The notes under the pieces were generated by a model. It did no database searches. It was not told where the DNA came from and worked only from the letters and a program-made list of their open reading frames with translations. Below, in pieces: positions 6,954 to 15,592 of a stretch of DNA of 34,757 nucleotides. Source of the DNA: CAZIKF01 sp964539825. GTDB taxonomy: Bacteria; Muiribacteriota; UBA6191. Positions within the stretch are counted from its first letter, which is position 1. Each line of letters starts with the position of its first letter. The translations under genes and the position numbers were made by a program. The DNA is taken from assembly GCA_964539825.1 (NCBI GenBank), contig CAZIKF010000045.1, positions 1 to 34,757 on the forward strand. Direction: 5' to 3'.

Positions 6954-9758
6954 ATGAGTCCTGAGGAGTCCCTTCAAAAATTACATAGTGAATCTAAGGC
7001 GAGTGCCCTTGAGGCATTGAACTCGCTGGAATCGTCTATGGAAGAAGGGTGGGAGCCTGATGAAGCGTCGATAAAGTCTCTCATAGATGGATTAGCTCAC
7101 CCTGTCTGGATTGTTCGGTCCAAGCTCTTTGAGCTCCTTGCCCGATTTCACGAAAAGGTCTTACCCTACCTGGGGGATGCCCTGGTCAGTGAAAACGAAG
7201 ACCTTCAGTACTGGACGCTTCAGGTTTATGCCTCGGTGGCGGAACGTACCCGCGAACAGGTCAGTACAACCAGTGATGCTGCTGAAAAAAAGCGTTTGAG
7301 CAATTTTTTGGGTAGAATCATTCGCAGACTTACTTCCGCGGCCCCAAAAATGAGTGAGTCAAATCTTCAAGCCCTACTTACCGGCCTGGGGAGAGTCAAA
7401 GAAGAATCTCTGATTCCCTTCCTTCTAGAACAGCTCAGTTCAAATCGTTGGGTGATTCGTTCAGAAGCGTCGAGAGCTTTGATGGATATAGGCTCCCCGG
7501 TTGTACCTCATGTTCGAAAGCTGATTTTGGAGGGTAGCCGTGATCAGTCTTACTGGTCCTTTGTAATTCTTGGAAATCTCCTGGCGGAGAAAGCCATTGA
7601 TCCTTTTTATCGAGTGATTTCATCCAAGGAATATTCAGAAGAGGTTCGAATCTATGCACTTGCGGGTTTGAAACAGATCCAGTCTGCCTCCATAATTCCT
7701 TACCTGATCAAGTGTCTCTCTTCTGATTTATGGATACTAAGGGCACAGGCTTCGGAGACCTTGATTCTCTATAAGGAAGAGGTCACCGACTCCTTATTGG
7801 AGTGTCTGAGTTCCAAAGACCAGAACGTGCGTTTCTGGGCCTTGAAAACACTTGCTGAAGTCGTGACTGAAAGGGATATTGATAAGATTGAAGACTATCT
7901 CAAAATGCCTGATCAGGAACTGAGGTTCTATACAATCTCAGCCCTGGCAAAAATAGGATCCGAGCGCAGTATTCGATGTATTAGTACCTGCTTCAGTGAT
8001 GAAGCCTGGATGATCCGAAAGCATGCTGCGGATTCCCTGGTAGCCCTGGGAGAAGTGGTGATTCAGCCGCTTGTTTCGATCCTGCGTGAAAATCAGGATC
8101 TGGATGAGAAGATTTTTTGGATACTGCAGATCTTTTCAGCTCTCAAAGTAAGGACCGTTCTGCCAGCATTGCGTCAACTCTTAATGAGTGGGACACGGGA
8201 TTACCGCCTCTACGCAACCCGTGCCATAGCCCAGATTCCCGGAGAGGAAAGTGTTGAACTTCTAATAGCAGGGTTTAGCAGCGAATTCTGGGTTATTCGT
8301 AATGAGTGCTACCGGGAGTTAATCAAAATTGAGGGAACAGCACCAGCCCTACTGTGTTTTCCCTATCTAAAACATGAGGATCCATCCCTTCGTTATTGGA
8401 TTCACCGTTTTTTTGCGGAAACCCCGCTTGAGGGTGCCCGCCAATTGGCTGAGGAGCTGAAGGGTTTGGAGATTGAGGAGATCAAACGCTTTTCTGAAAG
8501 TCTCCAGAATTTGCAGGAAACACCGCTCAATAATCTTTTTAGGCTGAGTACCGCGTCCCTTCAGTTGGGCTATGAATATCTCAGCGATCCTTTTAAGATC
8601 AAGGAGGGCAAGGTAAAAACCGTGGAACCCGGACCCATACCGCCCGGTGTGCTACTGCCAACTCTAACCCCGCTGCCTGCGGAATCTAATGTATTTCACT
8701 TTGAGGACCCACAGTTTGCCCCATTTTCGATTGAATTACCGGAAATCCTGGAAAAAATGGTGTTCCTGGGAGCCTCGGATTTACATCTCAAGCCACTGCA
8801 CCCACCCAGGGTTAGGGTGAACGGCAGGATTCAATCCCTGGATCTTCCAGCACTCAATTCAAACCAGCTTAGAGATTTAATACGCAAGGTTTTGCCTGTG
8901 CCTCAGCAAAGAAAATTTTGTGATAAAAAACAGCTGGACTGGGCCTATACCCATCCTGGTGGGGAGAGGTTTCGAGTGAACCTCTTTCTCAGTCATAAGG
9001 GGGTAGAGGCGGCATTTAGACATGTGCGCTCCCGAATCCCAACTTTTGCAGATCTTCATCTCCCCGAAGATTCCTTTGAAAAACTCAGCCGTCTGGAGCA
9101 TGGTCTTATTCTCATAACAGGTGTCACCGGAGCGGGCAAGTCTTCTACCCTTGCCAGTATTATTGGTGCCATCAACCGGAGAGATTCCAAGCATATTATC
9201 TGTATTGAGGATCCCATTGAGTATGTTCACAAAGATCAAAAATCGATGGTAGTACACCGTGAAATTGGGGAACATGTAGACTCTTTTCTTGATGGTCTGC
9301 GAGGTTGCCTGAGAGAGGACCCTGATGTGGTATTGGTAGGAGAAATGAGAGATCGTGAGACTGTTAAGTCAGTTCTGACCCTGGCAGGTACCGGTCACCT
9401 CGTACTGTCTACTTTTCACACATCTTCAGCACCCCAGACCATTGAACAAATCATTCAGTTCTTTCCTGCTGAAGAAAGACTGAGTATTTGTTCCCAGCTA
9501 TCCTTCTGCCTGCAGGCCGTGATTTCACAGGTTCTTGTGGAGGATTCCCAGGCCCTGGGACGAATCCCGGCACTAGAAATGATGATGGGAACACAGGCAG
9601 TTAGAAACCTCATCCGAGAAGGAAAGACGGAACAGCTCTTTTCAGCGATGCAGACGGCTGGTTCCGAAGGTATGTATACACGAGAACAATACCTTAAGAA
9701 TATTCTGCAAAAGGGGAAGATCAGCCGCGAAGTCCTTGAGATCTATGTCCAGGGATAG
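6954..9758 (+). CDS. HEAT-repeat / PilT fusion ATPase, copy A (934 aa)
   Basis: Residues 1 to about 520 are alpha-helical HEAT-like repeats of about 30 residues with recurring WxxRxxA and YWxxxxL elements. From about residue 580 a complete PilT-type secretion ATPase follows: ASDLHLK and RVNGRIQ at its start, Walker A GVTGAGKSST near 723, Asp box IICIEDPIEY, Walker B DPDVVLVGEMRD, His box TGHLVLSTFHT, and the PilT-like AVRNLIREGK near the C-terminus. Ordinary PilT, which powers pilus retraction at the inner membrane, is about 350-370 aa, so this one has an extra scaffold domain. ATG 6954 is chosen because it aligns with the start of copy B (11767); an in-frame TTG at 6891 is possible. No clear ribosome site. 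It overlaps the next gene by 14 bases. Confidence 0.88.
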   Translation: MSPEESLQKLHSESKASALEALNSLESSMEEGWEPDEASIKSLIDGLAHPVWIVRSKLFELLARFHEKVLPYLGDALVSENEDLQYWTLQVYASVAERTREQVSTTSDAAEKKRLSNFLGRIIRRLTSAAPKMSESNLQALLTGLGRVKEESLIPFLLEQLSSNRWVIRSEASRALMDIGSPVVPHVRKLILEGSRDQSYWSFVILGNLLAEKAIDPFYRVISSKEYSEEVRIYALAGLKQIQSASIIPYLIKCLSSDLWILRAQASETLILYKEEVTDSLLECLSSKDQNVRFWALKTLAEVVTERDIDKIEDYLKMPDQELRFYTISALAKIGSERSIRCISTCFSDEAWMIRKHAADSLVALGEVVIQPLVSILRENQDLDEKIFWILQIFSALKVRTVLPALRQLLMSGTRDYRLYATRAIAQIPGEESVELLIAGFSSEFWVIRNECYRELIKIEGTAPALLCFPYLKHEDPSLRYWIHRFFAETPLEGARQLAEELKGLEIEEIKRFSESLQNLQETPLNNLFRLSTASLQLGYEYLSDPFKIKEGKVKTVEPGPIPPGVLLPTLTPLPAESNVFHFEDPQFAPFSIELPEILEKMVFLGASDLHLKPLHPPRVRVNGRIQSLDLPALNSNQLRDLIRKVLPVPQQRKFCDKKQLDWAYTHPGGERFRVNLFLSHKGVEAAFRHVRSRIPTFADLHLPEDSFEKLSRLEHGLILITGVTGAGKSSTLASIIGAINRRDSKHIICIEDPIEYVHKDQKSMVVHREIGEHVDSFLDGLRGCLREDPDVVLVGEMRDRETVKSVLTLAGTGHLVLSTFHTSSAPQTIEQIIQFFPAEERLSICSQLSFCLQAVISQVLVEDSQALGRIPALEMMMGTQAVRNLIREGKTEQLFSAMQTAGSEGMYTREQYLKNILQKGKISREVLEIYVQG

Positions 9759-10710
9759 CATTGATCTCAATCCGGGCTTAACTAAAGCTTATCGAAATGC
9801 CCTGGTTCACTTTGACGGCTCTTTCCACCAGGAGTTACCCGAGGAATTCCCCCGAACTCGCCTTGACGTGTACCTGAGTTCCTTGAGCTCTGTTGTCAGC
9901 CGAAATTTTTGGCACAAAGCACTTGATGGCGATTGGATTCGTGTGAATTCTCAAATTGTAAAAAAATCTCAGCTGGTCAAAGCCGGGGATCTCATTGAAT
10001 TTGATTATTATTCCGTTTACCGGGCCTTACAAAAGGAGGAGTTGAGGATTTCTATCCCCTACCAGATTCTTCAGCGCAATGAGAATTATGTTGTCATTGA
10101 AAAACCAGAAGGGTATTTGACCCATCGCATTGGCTTTATCGATCACTCGGTGATGTCCCAGGTGGCTCAAGACGTGGGAACGACTTTATATACAGTCCAC
10201 AGGCTTGATAAATTCACCTCAGGAGTATGTGTTTTTGCCACTTCTTCACATTCAGCCGACCGGCTTCAGGCCCTTTTACGCAGCGGTGGATTCTTTAAGT
10301 ATTACCTGGTAGCTACCCATAAAAAGCTTAGATCCCATTCCGGTGTAATGACAGAGCCCATTGGGAAAGATGACCCTAGAATTCATAAGAAGAAACAAAA
10401 GGTCGATTTTGAGAGTGGTTTAGGCGCTAAAACACGTTTTCGATACTTATGTTCTCGTAATGGGATGAACTATTATGTGGTAAGAATTTTCACTGGAAGG
10501 CAGCATCAAATTCGAGTTCATTTCCAGTATGCGGGAGCTCCTGTTACAAATGATGAGCTATATTCCTACGAGGATTATTCCATGTTTCCACCTATGCATA
10601 AATACTCTGAGAAGGACCTGGGACTCCATTCGCTTCGTCTCAGGTTTACCTGCCCCTTTGAGCACCGATGGGTCTCTTTTACCTCCTTTCCGAAAAGGCC
10701 TCCATTTTGA
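9745..10710 (+). CDS. RluA-family pseudouridine synthase
   Basis: A 321-aa RNA-modifying enzyme that isomerises uridine to pseudouridine in rRNA or tRNA. An S4-like RNA-binding segment lies around residues 40-95 (RLDVYLSS to VKAGDLIEF). The catalytic region has YVVIEKPEG near 115, the active-site motif HRLDKFTSGV near 152 with its Asp, and TGRQHQIRVHF near 252. ATG 9745 lies inside the end of the HEAT/PilT gene; a TTG nine bases earlier is possible. Its TGA overlaps the start of queA. The target base cannot be told from sequence. The gene appears complete. Confidence 0.9.
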   Translation: MSRDSIDLNPGLTKAYRNALVHFDGSFHQELPEEFPRTRLDVYLSSLSSVVSRNFWHKALDGDWIRVNSQIVKKSQLVKAGDLIEFDYYSVYRALQKEELRISIPYQILQRNENYVVIEKPEGYLTHRIGFIDHSVMSQVAQDVGTTLYTVHRLDKFTSGVCVFATSSHSADRLQALLRSGGFFKYYLVATHKKLRSHSGVMTEPIGKDDPRIHKKKQKVDFESGLGAKTRFRYLCSRNGMNYYVVRIFTGRQHQIRVHFQYAGAPVTNDELYSYEDYSMFPPMHKYSEKDLGLHSLRLRFTCPFEHRWVSFTSFPKRPPF

Positions 10711-11756
10711 GAGAAGAATTTAATCTTAGGACCTATGATTACGAGTATCCAGAGGAGTTGTTAGCTCATGCTCCCTGTGAGAATAGATCCGAGTCCCGAC
10801 TTCTGGATTATAGTAAGGAAATTATCCAACACCGGAAATTCTCCCAGCTTGCGGAAGTATTTCAAGAGCCTTGTGTCTTTGTTAGAAATAATACCAGGGT
10901 TCGTCATGCCAGATTATTTGGACAGAAAGAAACCGGCGGTAAAGTAGAATGCCTCCTCACCAGGCGACACACCAGTAAGATTTGGGAGGGGTTGTTCAGG
11001 CCGGCAAAGAGATTGCGCCAGGGCCAAATTTTGACGTTTTCAGAGGGAGTTAGTCTTCTTATTCTGGAATCTCTTTCAGATGGACATTTCAAGGTCGAGA
11101 TTACGGATTCCACGGATTTGGAAGAATATCTAGAATCCAATGGACAGGTTCCTTTACCTCCCTATATTCGCGAGTTCGAAGGTGAGCCGGAGAGATACCA
11201 AACTGTTTTTTCAAGGGAATTAGGCTCCAGTGCGGCTCCCACAGCAGGATTACATTTTGATGAAGACCTGATCAGGTCCCTTCAAGCCAGGGGGCACAAG
11301 TTTGTGGATCTTACTTTGCATATCGGACCCGGTACGTTTCAGCCCATAGATACACTTGATATCAGAGAATTTAGAATCCATAAGGAGTTCATTGAAGTGA
11401 GCCAGGAATGCGTAGATTCGGTACAGCAAGCAATGCAGGGGGATATCCCGGTGGTTTGTGTCGGAACTACTAGCCTGCGTGCCCTGGAAACCGTATGGAA
11501 AGTCCATAAAAATCCGCGGCCCTATAGTGGATGGACAGATCTTTTTCTTTATCCTGGGACGACGGTGAAAACCGCGGATTATTTGTTGACCAATTTCCAT
11601 CTCCCGCGCAGCAGTCTTCTAGTATTGGTTGCCGCCCTCATTGGTGTGCGATCCATGCAGGAGCTTTATAATGAAGCTTTGAAGTTAGAGTACCGCCTGT
11701 TTAGTTTTGGAGACTGTATGTGTATTCCTAACCTGAGTAGAACAAGGAAGCGCTAG
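10707..11756 (+). CDS. queA: tRNA preQ1(34) S-adenosylmethionine ribosyltransferase-isomerase (QueA)
   Basis: Cytosolic enzyme of queuosine synthesis that transfers the ribosyl part of SAM to 7-aminomethyl-7-deazaguanine at tRNA position 34, giving epoxyqueuosine. The 349-aa length fits. Family segments are YDYEYPEELLAHAP (10-23), NNTRVRHARLFGQK followed by TGGKVECLL, SRELGSSAAPTAGLHF, DLTLHIGPGTFQPI and NFHLPRSSLLVLVAAL. TTG 10707 is chosen because homologues begin just before DYExPEELIA and because AAAAGG lies 8 bases upstream; it overlaps the TGA of the preceding gene. It sits between two HEAT/PilT genes in a tight run. No other queuosine gene is in the window. Confidence 0.95.
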   Translation: MREEFNLRTYDYEYPEELLAHAPCENRSESRLLDYSKEIIQHRKFSQLAEVFQEPCVFVRNNTRVRHARLFGQKETGGKVECLLTRRHTSKIWEGLFRPAKRLRQGQILTFSEGVSLLILESLSDGHFKVEITDSTDLEEYLESNGQVPLPPYIREFEGEPERYQTVFSRELGSSAAPTAGLHFDEDLIRSLQARGHKFVDLTLHIGPGTFQPIDTLDIREFRIHKEFIEVSQECVDSVQQAMQGDIPVVCVGTTSLRALETVWKVHKNPRPYSGWTDLFLYPGTTVKTADYLLTNFHLPRSSLLVLVAALIGVRSMQELYNEALKLEYRLFSFGDCMCIPNLSRTRKR

Positions 11757-11766
11757 GAGGAAGGAT

Positions 11767-14562
11767 ATGAAGGTCCGAAAACTAATAGAAGATCTCTATA
11801 AAAAGGAGAAAGGCAAGGGACTGGAGATTGTTCGTGCCCTGAATCTTGAACTGGGGAAAGTTCAAGAGATTGAAGCCGATTGTATCAACGGTCTTATACA
11901 GACCTTTGGTCATTCGGAGTGGGTGGTCAGATCTGAAGTATTCCAGGTGGTTCTGAAGCACCACCATAAAATTTTCCCCTATATTTCCGCCTACCATGAG
12001 TCGGATAATACGGATATTCAGCACTGGACGCTTCAGGTTACCTGTGCGCTTGCCCAGGAGTATTTTCGCAGAGCCGAAGACTCCTCCGATGAGGTGAAAC
12101 AACGCAACATGGCCTTCGTGGATGCCTGTGTTGAGAGGCTGCAGGTTGTTTTCCCCAAGGTGTCACACCAGAATGTTTTACCTCTTTTAGCTGGTTTGGG
12201 CCGGATTCGCTATGATGCGCTGATCCCGTTTTTCACGGAACAACTCAATGCCAAACGCTGGGTTTTTCGAAGTGAGAGCTGCAAGGGTCTGGTGCAAATT
12301 GGGAAGCCGGCTGTGCCCGTCCTTAAAAAGCTCATCTATAAAGGTACCCCAGACCAGTGCTACTGGTCCTTTAAAGCACTGGGTCAGATCTTGAAGGAGC
12401 AGTCACTGGATGCCTTCTATAAGGTTGCCAGTTCAGATGAGAACTCAGAGGAAATTCGTCTCTATGCGCTGTCGGGAATCAAGCAGGTAGGAACTCAAAA
12501 AGCCATTCCCTTTCTGGTTCGCTGTCTTTCCCTTGAACTCTGGTCTTTGAGAGCACAGGCATCCCATGCCCTTTCTGAATTTAAAGAAGAGGTTATAGAT
12601 GAATTGTTCGAATGTTTAAACTCCACCGATTCGAATACTCGCTACTGGAGTTTGAAGACGCTTTCAGAGGTTGTAACTGACCGAAATCTGGACCAGCTAA
12701 AATCCTTTCTTCAGGATGGAGATCAGGAACTGCGTTTTCACACGATCAATGCTCTGGCGAAAATCGGAAGCCGAGGCGCGATTGAGTTGATCTGTGAACG
12801 GTTTACCGATCAGGCCTGGTTATTGAGAAAACACGCTGCTGATTCCCTTGTTCCCCTGGGTGAAGTAGTGATTAAACCTCTCATGGAGAGACTAAATGAG
12901 CAAAGCGAAGACGAGGACACTGTTTTCTGGAGTCTTCAAGTACTTTCTTCCATAAAGAATCCCGCGGTGCTGCCGGCTTTGTATCAGTTCCTCCAGTCCG
13001 AACTTAAGGATTATCGATTATTTGCGGTACGGGCAATGGCTCAGGTTCCTTGTGAGGATAGTGTGCAGCTTTTGATATCGGGATTTTCCAATGAGTTCTG
13101 GGTTGTACGCATGGAATGCTTTAAGGAATTACAAAAAATGGAGGGGAAATTAGCTTATCTCCACGCCATGGGATTTTTACACCATACCAATGATGATATC
13201 CGTTTTTGGAGCACCAAACTGTTGAGAGAATCTCCTTACCTTGGCGCCGCGATGCTGGGCGCGGAAATTCTCAAGCTCGAAAAGAATAATGCATTGCACA
13301 TCACAGGCGGGCTGCTAGATCTTCAGGACACTTTTGTGGAGGAAATTTTCAAATCAAGTAAGGCATCGGTAACCCAGGTTCTTGATTATCTCAAGGACCC
13401 TTTCAAAATTAAATCCGGTACAGCCCCTCCCAGTGTAGATGCCGGACCCACTGCCTTGAGTCCCGTGGTTGAACCGGTCATGGATGAGATCAATTATTTT
13501 CACTTTGAAGAGGAAGATTTTCGCCCATACCCCATTTCGCTAGTTAAGATTCTTTACCAGGCGGTTCAAGTTGGCGGCTCTGATCTTCATCTGAAAGTGA
13601 ATCAGAAGCCGATGGTGCGGATCAATGGAAAGATACAGCCTCTGGACCTCGAGGAAATTAGCGCTAACCAGATCAGGGAAATCCTCAGAACTTCCTTTCC
13701 ACCGGTCTACCAAAAGCGATTTTGTAAGGTGAAGCAACTAGATTGTTCTTTTTGCCACCCAGATGGCGAGAGATTCAGGGTAAATATGTTCCTATCCCAT
13801 GCCGGTATTGAAGTTGCGTTTCGCCACATTCACGCTCGAATTCCAACCTTTGAGGAATTATGTCTGCCCACCGATGTATTTGAGCGAGTTTCTTTGCTGC
13901 AAAGCGGTCTCGTGCTGATCACGGGGGTAACAGGGGCAGGTAAATCCTCCACTCTGGCAAGTGTCATCGGGACTATAAATCGAAGAGATCAAAAGCATAT
14001 TATCTGCATTGAAGACCCTATTGAATACATACACAATAATGGGAGATCCGTGATTTCCCATCGCCAGATTGGTGAGCACGTGGACTCTTATCCCGATGGA
14101 TTAACTGCTTGTTTAAGAGAAGACCCAGATATAGTCCTGCTCGGGGAAATGAGAGATACGGAAACCATTAAGGCGGTCCTAAAACTTGCCGGTACCGGTC
14201 ACCTGGTGTTTTCCACCTTTCATACCTCCTCTGCTCCCCAGACGATCGAACAATTGATTCAGTTTTTTCCTCCCGAGGAAAGACATAATATTTGCGCTCA
14301 ACTTTCCTTTTGTCTAAGAGCGGTGATCTGCCAATTTCTAGGTGAAGATAAGGACTCGAGCAGGCGCATTCCCATTTTTGAGATTCTCTTCACCAATGTG
14401 GCTGTGAAAAATATCATTCGCGAAGGAAAGACAGATAAGCTCGCATCGGTTATGGAGACTTCAGCCTCCGAGGGAATGATGAGTAGAGAACAATACCTGA
14501 ATCGACTCCTGGAAATGGGGGCGATTTCTCCGGAAGCAGCCAAGCATTACACGAAGAGATAA
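11767..14562 (+). CDS. HEAT-repeat / PilT fusion ATPase, copy B (931 aa)
   Basis: Full-length paralogue of the gene at 6954-9758, with the same architecture: HEAT-like repeats to about residue 520, a short linker, and a PilT ATPase from about 578. Motifs: SDLHLKV, Walker A GVTGAGKSST from 720, Asp box IICIEDPIEY, Walker B DPDIVLLGEMRD, His box TGHLVFSTFHT, AVKNIIREGK. All nucleotide-handling motifs are kept, so it should be an active ATPase. The ATG has a strong AGGAGGAAGG site 3-12 bases upstream and starts 10 bases after queA. Divergence from copy A is spread along the whole length, suggesting an old duplication with both copies kept. Probably acts at the base of a type IV pilus-like machine; the HEAT part may bind a partner. 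Confidence 0.88.
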   Translation: MKVRKLIEDLYKKEKGKGLEIVRALNLELGKVQEIEADCINGLIQTFGHSEWVVRSEVFQVVLKHHHKIFPYISAYHESDNTDIQHWTLQVTCALAQEYFRRAEDSSDEVKQRNMAFVDACVERLQVVFPKVSHQNVLPLLAGLGRIRYDALIPFFTEQLNAKRWVFRSESCKGLVQIGKPAVPVLKKLIYKGTPDQCYWSFKALGQILKEQSLDAFYKVASSDENSEEIRLYALSGIKQVGTQKAIPFLVRCLSLELWSLRAQASHALSEFKEEVIDELFECLNSTDSNTRYWSLKTLSEVVTDRNLDQLKSFLQDGDQELRFHTINALAKIGSRGAIELICERFTDQAWLLRKHAADSLVPLGEVVIKPLMERLNEQSEDEDTVFWSLQVLSSIKNPAVLPALYQFLQSELKDYRLFAVRAMAQVPCEDSVQLLISGFSNEFWVVRMECFKELQKMEGKLAYLHAMGFLHHTNDDIRFWSTKLLRESPYLGAAMLGAEILKLEKNNALHITGGLLDLQDTFVEEIFKSSKASVTQVLDYLKDPFKIKSGTAPPSVDAGPTALSPVVEPVMDEINYFHFEEEDFRPYPISLVKILYQAVQVGGSDLHLKVNQKPMVRINGKIQPLDLEEISANQIREILRTSFPPVYQKRFCKVKQLDCSFCHPDGERFRVNMFLSHAGIEVAFRHIHARIPTFEELCLPTDVFERVSLLQSGLVLITGVTGAGKSSTLASVIGTINRRDQKHIICIEDPIEYIHNNGRSVISHRQIGEHVDSYPDGLTACLREDPDIVLLGEMRDTETIKAVLKLAGTGHLVFSTFHTSSAPQTIEQLIQFFPPEERHNICAQLSFCLRAVICQFLGEDKDSSRRIPIFEILFTNVAVKNIIREGKTDKLASVMETSASEGMMSREQYLNRLLEMGAISPEAAKHYTKR

Positions 14563-14591
14563 TTTCTAGTTTCTTCGAATTGATTCCCTCT

Positions 14592-14610
14592 ATCAAGGGT
14601 TCGCCTTGAT
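14592..14610 (+). terminator. Hairpin after HEAT/PilT copy B, possible weak terminator
   Basis: ATCAAGG (14592-14598) and CCTTGAT (14604-14610) form a perfect 7-bp stem with loop GTTCG, 30 bases after the stop codon. No U-tract follows, so it is not a standard intrinsic terminator; it may be a Rho-dependent end or an mRNA 3'-end hairpin. Confidence 0.35.
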
Positions 14611-14654
14611 TAGACGATATTTCCACTGCTACCACCCTTAGTTTTTGAGGATTG

Positions 14655-14730
14655 ATTTCTCGTGTCGTCTTACCTTCTTCAGGAAAGAAGGGGTATTCCG
14701 GCATCTTCACAAGACGAAGACTCGAGAAAT
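14655..14730 (+). promoter_or_regulatory. Structured leader upstream of uppP
   Basis: ATTTCTCG (14655-14662) pairs with CGAGAAAT (14723-14730), and just inside TCGTCTT (14665-14671) pairs with AAGACGA (14711-14717). A third stem, CTTCTT/AAGAAG with loop CAGGA, occupies 14674-14690. The nested arrangement ends 20 bases before the AAGGAGG of uppP. This could be a cis-regulatory RNA or a complex terminator of the preceding operon; no known riboswitch class was recognised. Confidence 0.4.
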
Positions 14731-14764
14731 TATGGTGGGTGAGCTGAAACAAGGAGGTATAGAG

Positions 14765-15592
14765 TTGGATTGGAATTATGTGGTGCTTGGGTTAATCCAG
14801 GGTGCCACTGAGTTCTTGCCGGTTTCCTCGTCAGGGCACTTACTTCTATTTGAAAGAGTGCTATTGCCTGACATGGGCGCAGATACTGCTCTTGCAGTGA
14901 ATGTGCTTTTGCACATGGGAACTCTATTTGCCATCTTGCTCTACTTCAAGCAACCCTTATTCCAGTATCTAAAAGAAGGATTTTCCTGGTTAAGAAAGCC
15001 AGCTAGATCCGGAAATGAGACTCAAAAAGAAATTCTTTGGATCCTCGTCCTTAGTGTTCCCACGGCGGCAATCGGCCTGGCACTCAAAAAAGGAGGAATT
15101 GGGGAAATTTCCCCAAATATGGTTCTCGTTGCCCTGGGATTGACAGGACTGCTTTGCATCGCTACCGACTATCTTCCCAAGAGGGACGCGAAACTAAATC
15201 TATGGCGTTCCTTATTTCTGGGAGTAGTGCAGGGGGTGGCCGTGATTCCGGGTATCTCCCGCTCAGGTTCAACCATCTTTGCCGGACTGCTGGGAGGAAT
15301 ATCCCGTGAAAAGATGGCCAGTTTCTCTTTCCTGATGTCTATTCCGGCGATATTTGGAGCCTTTTTTCTTGAATCCCTGGAACTCTATACCAAGGGTTTT
15401 TCGGGATTGAATGTCTGGTCGGTCCTGCCTGGAATTCTGGTCGCGTTTTTTTCCGGCTACCTGGCATTAGGAATCTTGATTCGGCTTCTCAAACGGCATT
15501 ACTTTCGAATTTTTGGTGTCTATTGTCTTCTATTGTCCATTTTTGGAAAAGAGCTTCTTGCATTGGGTAACCCGGGAAGTGTGACAGGATGA
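14765..15592 (+). CDS. uppP: Undecaprenyl-diphosphatase (UppP/BacA)
   Basis: Integral membrane enzyme that removes a phosphate from undecaprenyl diphosphate, recycling the lipid carrier for peptidoglycan and other envelope glycans; it also gives bacitracin resistance. Diagnostic segments are GLIQGATEFLPVSSSGHLLL (residues 9-28) and PGISRSGSTIFAGLLGG (about 162-178), with several hydrophobic segments between. Length of 275 aa is normal. TTG 14765 is preferred: AAGGAGG lies 7 bases upstream and the product then begins MDWNYVVLGLIQG, as homologues do. ATG 14732 has no ribosome site. The stop overlaps ftsK by ATGA. Confidence 0.95.
   Translation: MDWNYVVLGLIQGATEFLPVSSSGHLLLFERVLLPDMGADTALAVNVLLHMGTLFAILLYFKQPLFQYLKEGFSWLRKPARSGNETQKEILWILVLSVPTAAIGLALKKGGIGEISPNMVLVALGLTGLLCIATDYLPKRDAKLNLWRSLFLGVVQGVAVIPGISRSGSTIFAGLLGGISREKMASFSFLMSIPAIFGAFFLESLELYTKGFSGLNVWSVLPGILVAFFSGYLALGILIRLLKRHYFRIFGVYCLLLSIFGKELLALGNPGSVTG

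Noticed and set aside
14645..14764. Longer N-terminus for uppP from upstream starts
   Set aside because: The extension covers a structured leader, adds a charged non-family stretch, and TTG 14765 has an ideal ribosome site and family-like start.
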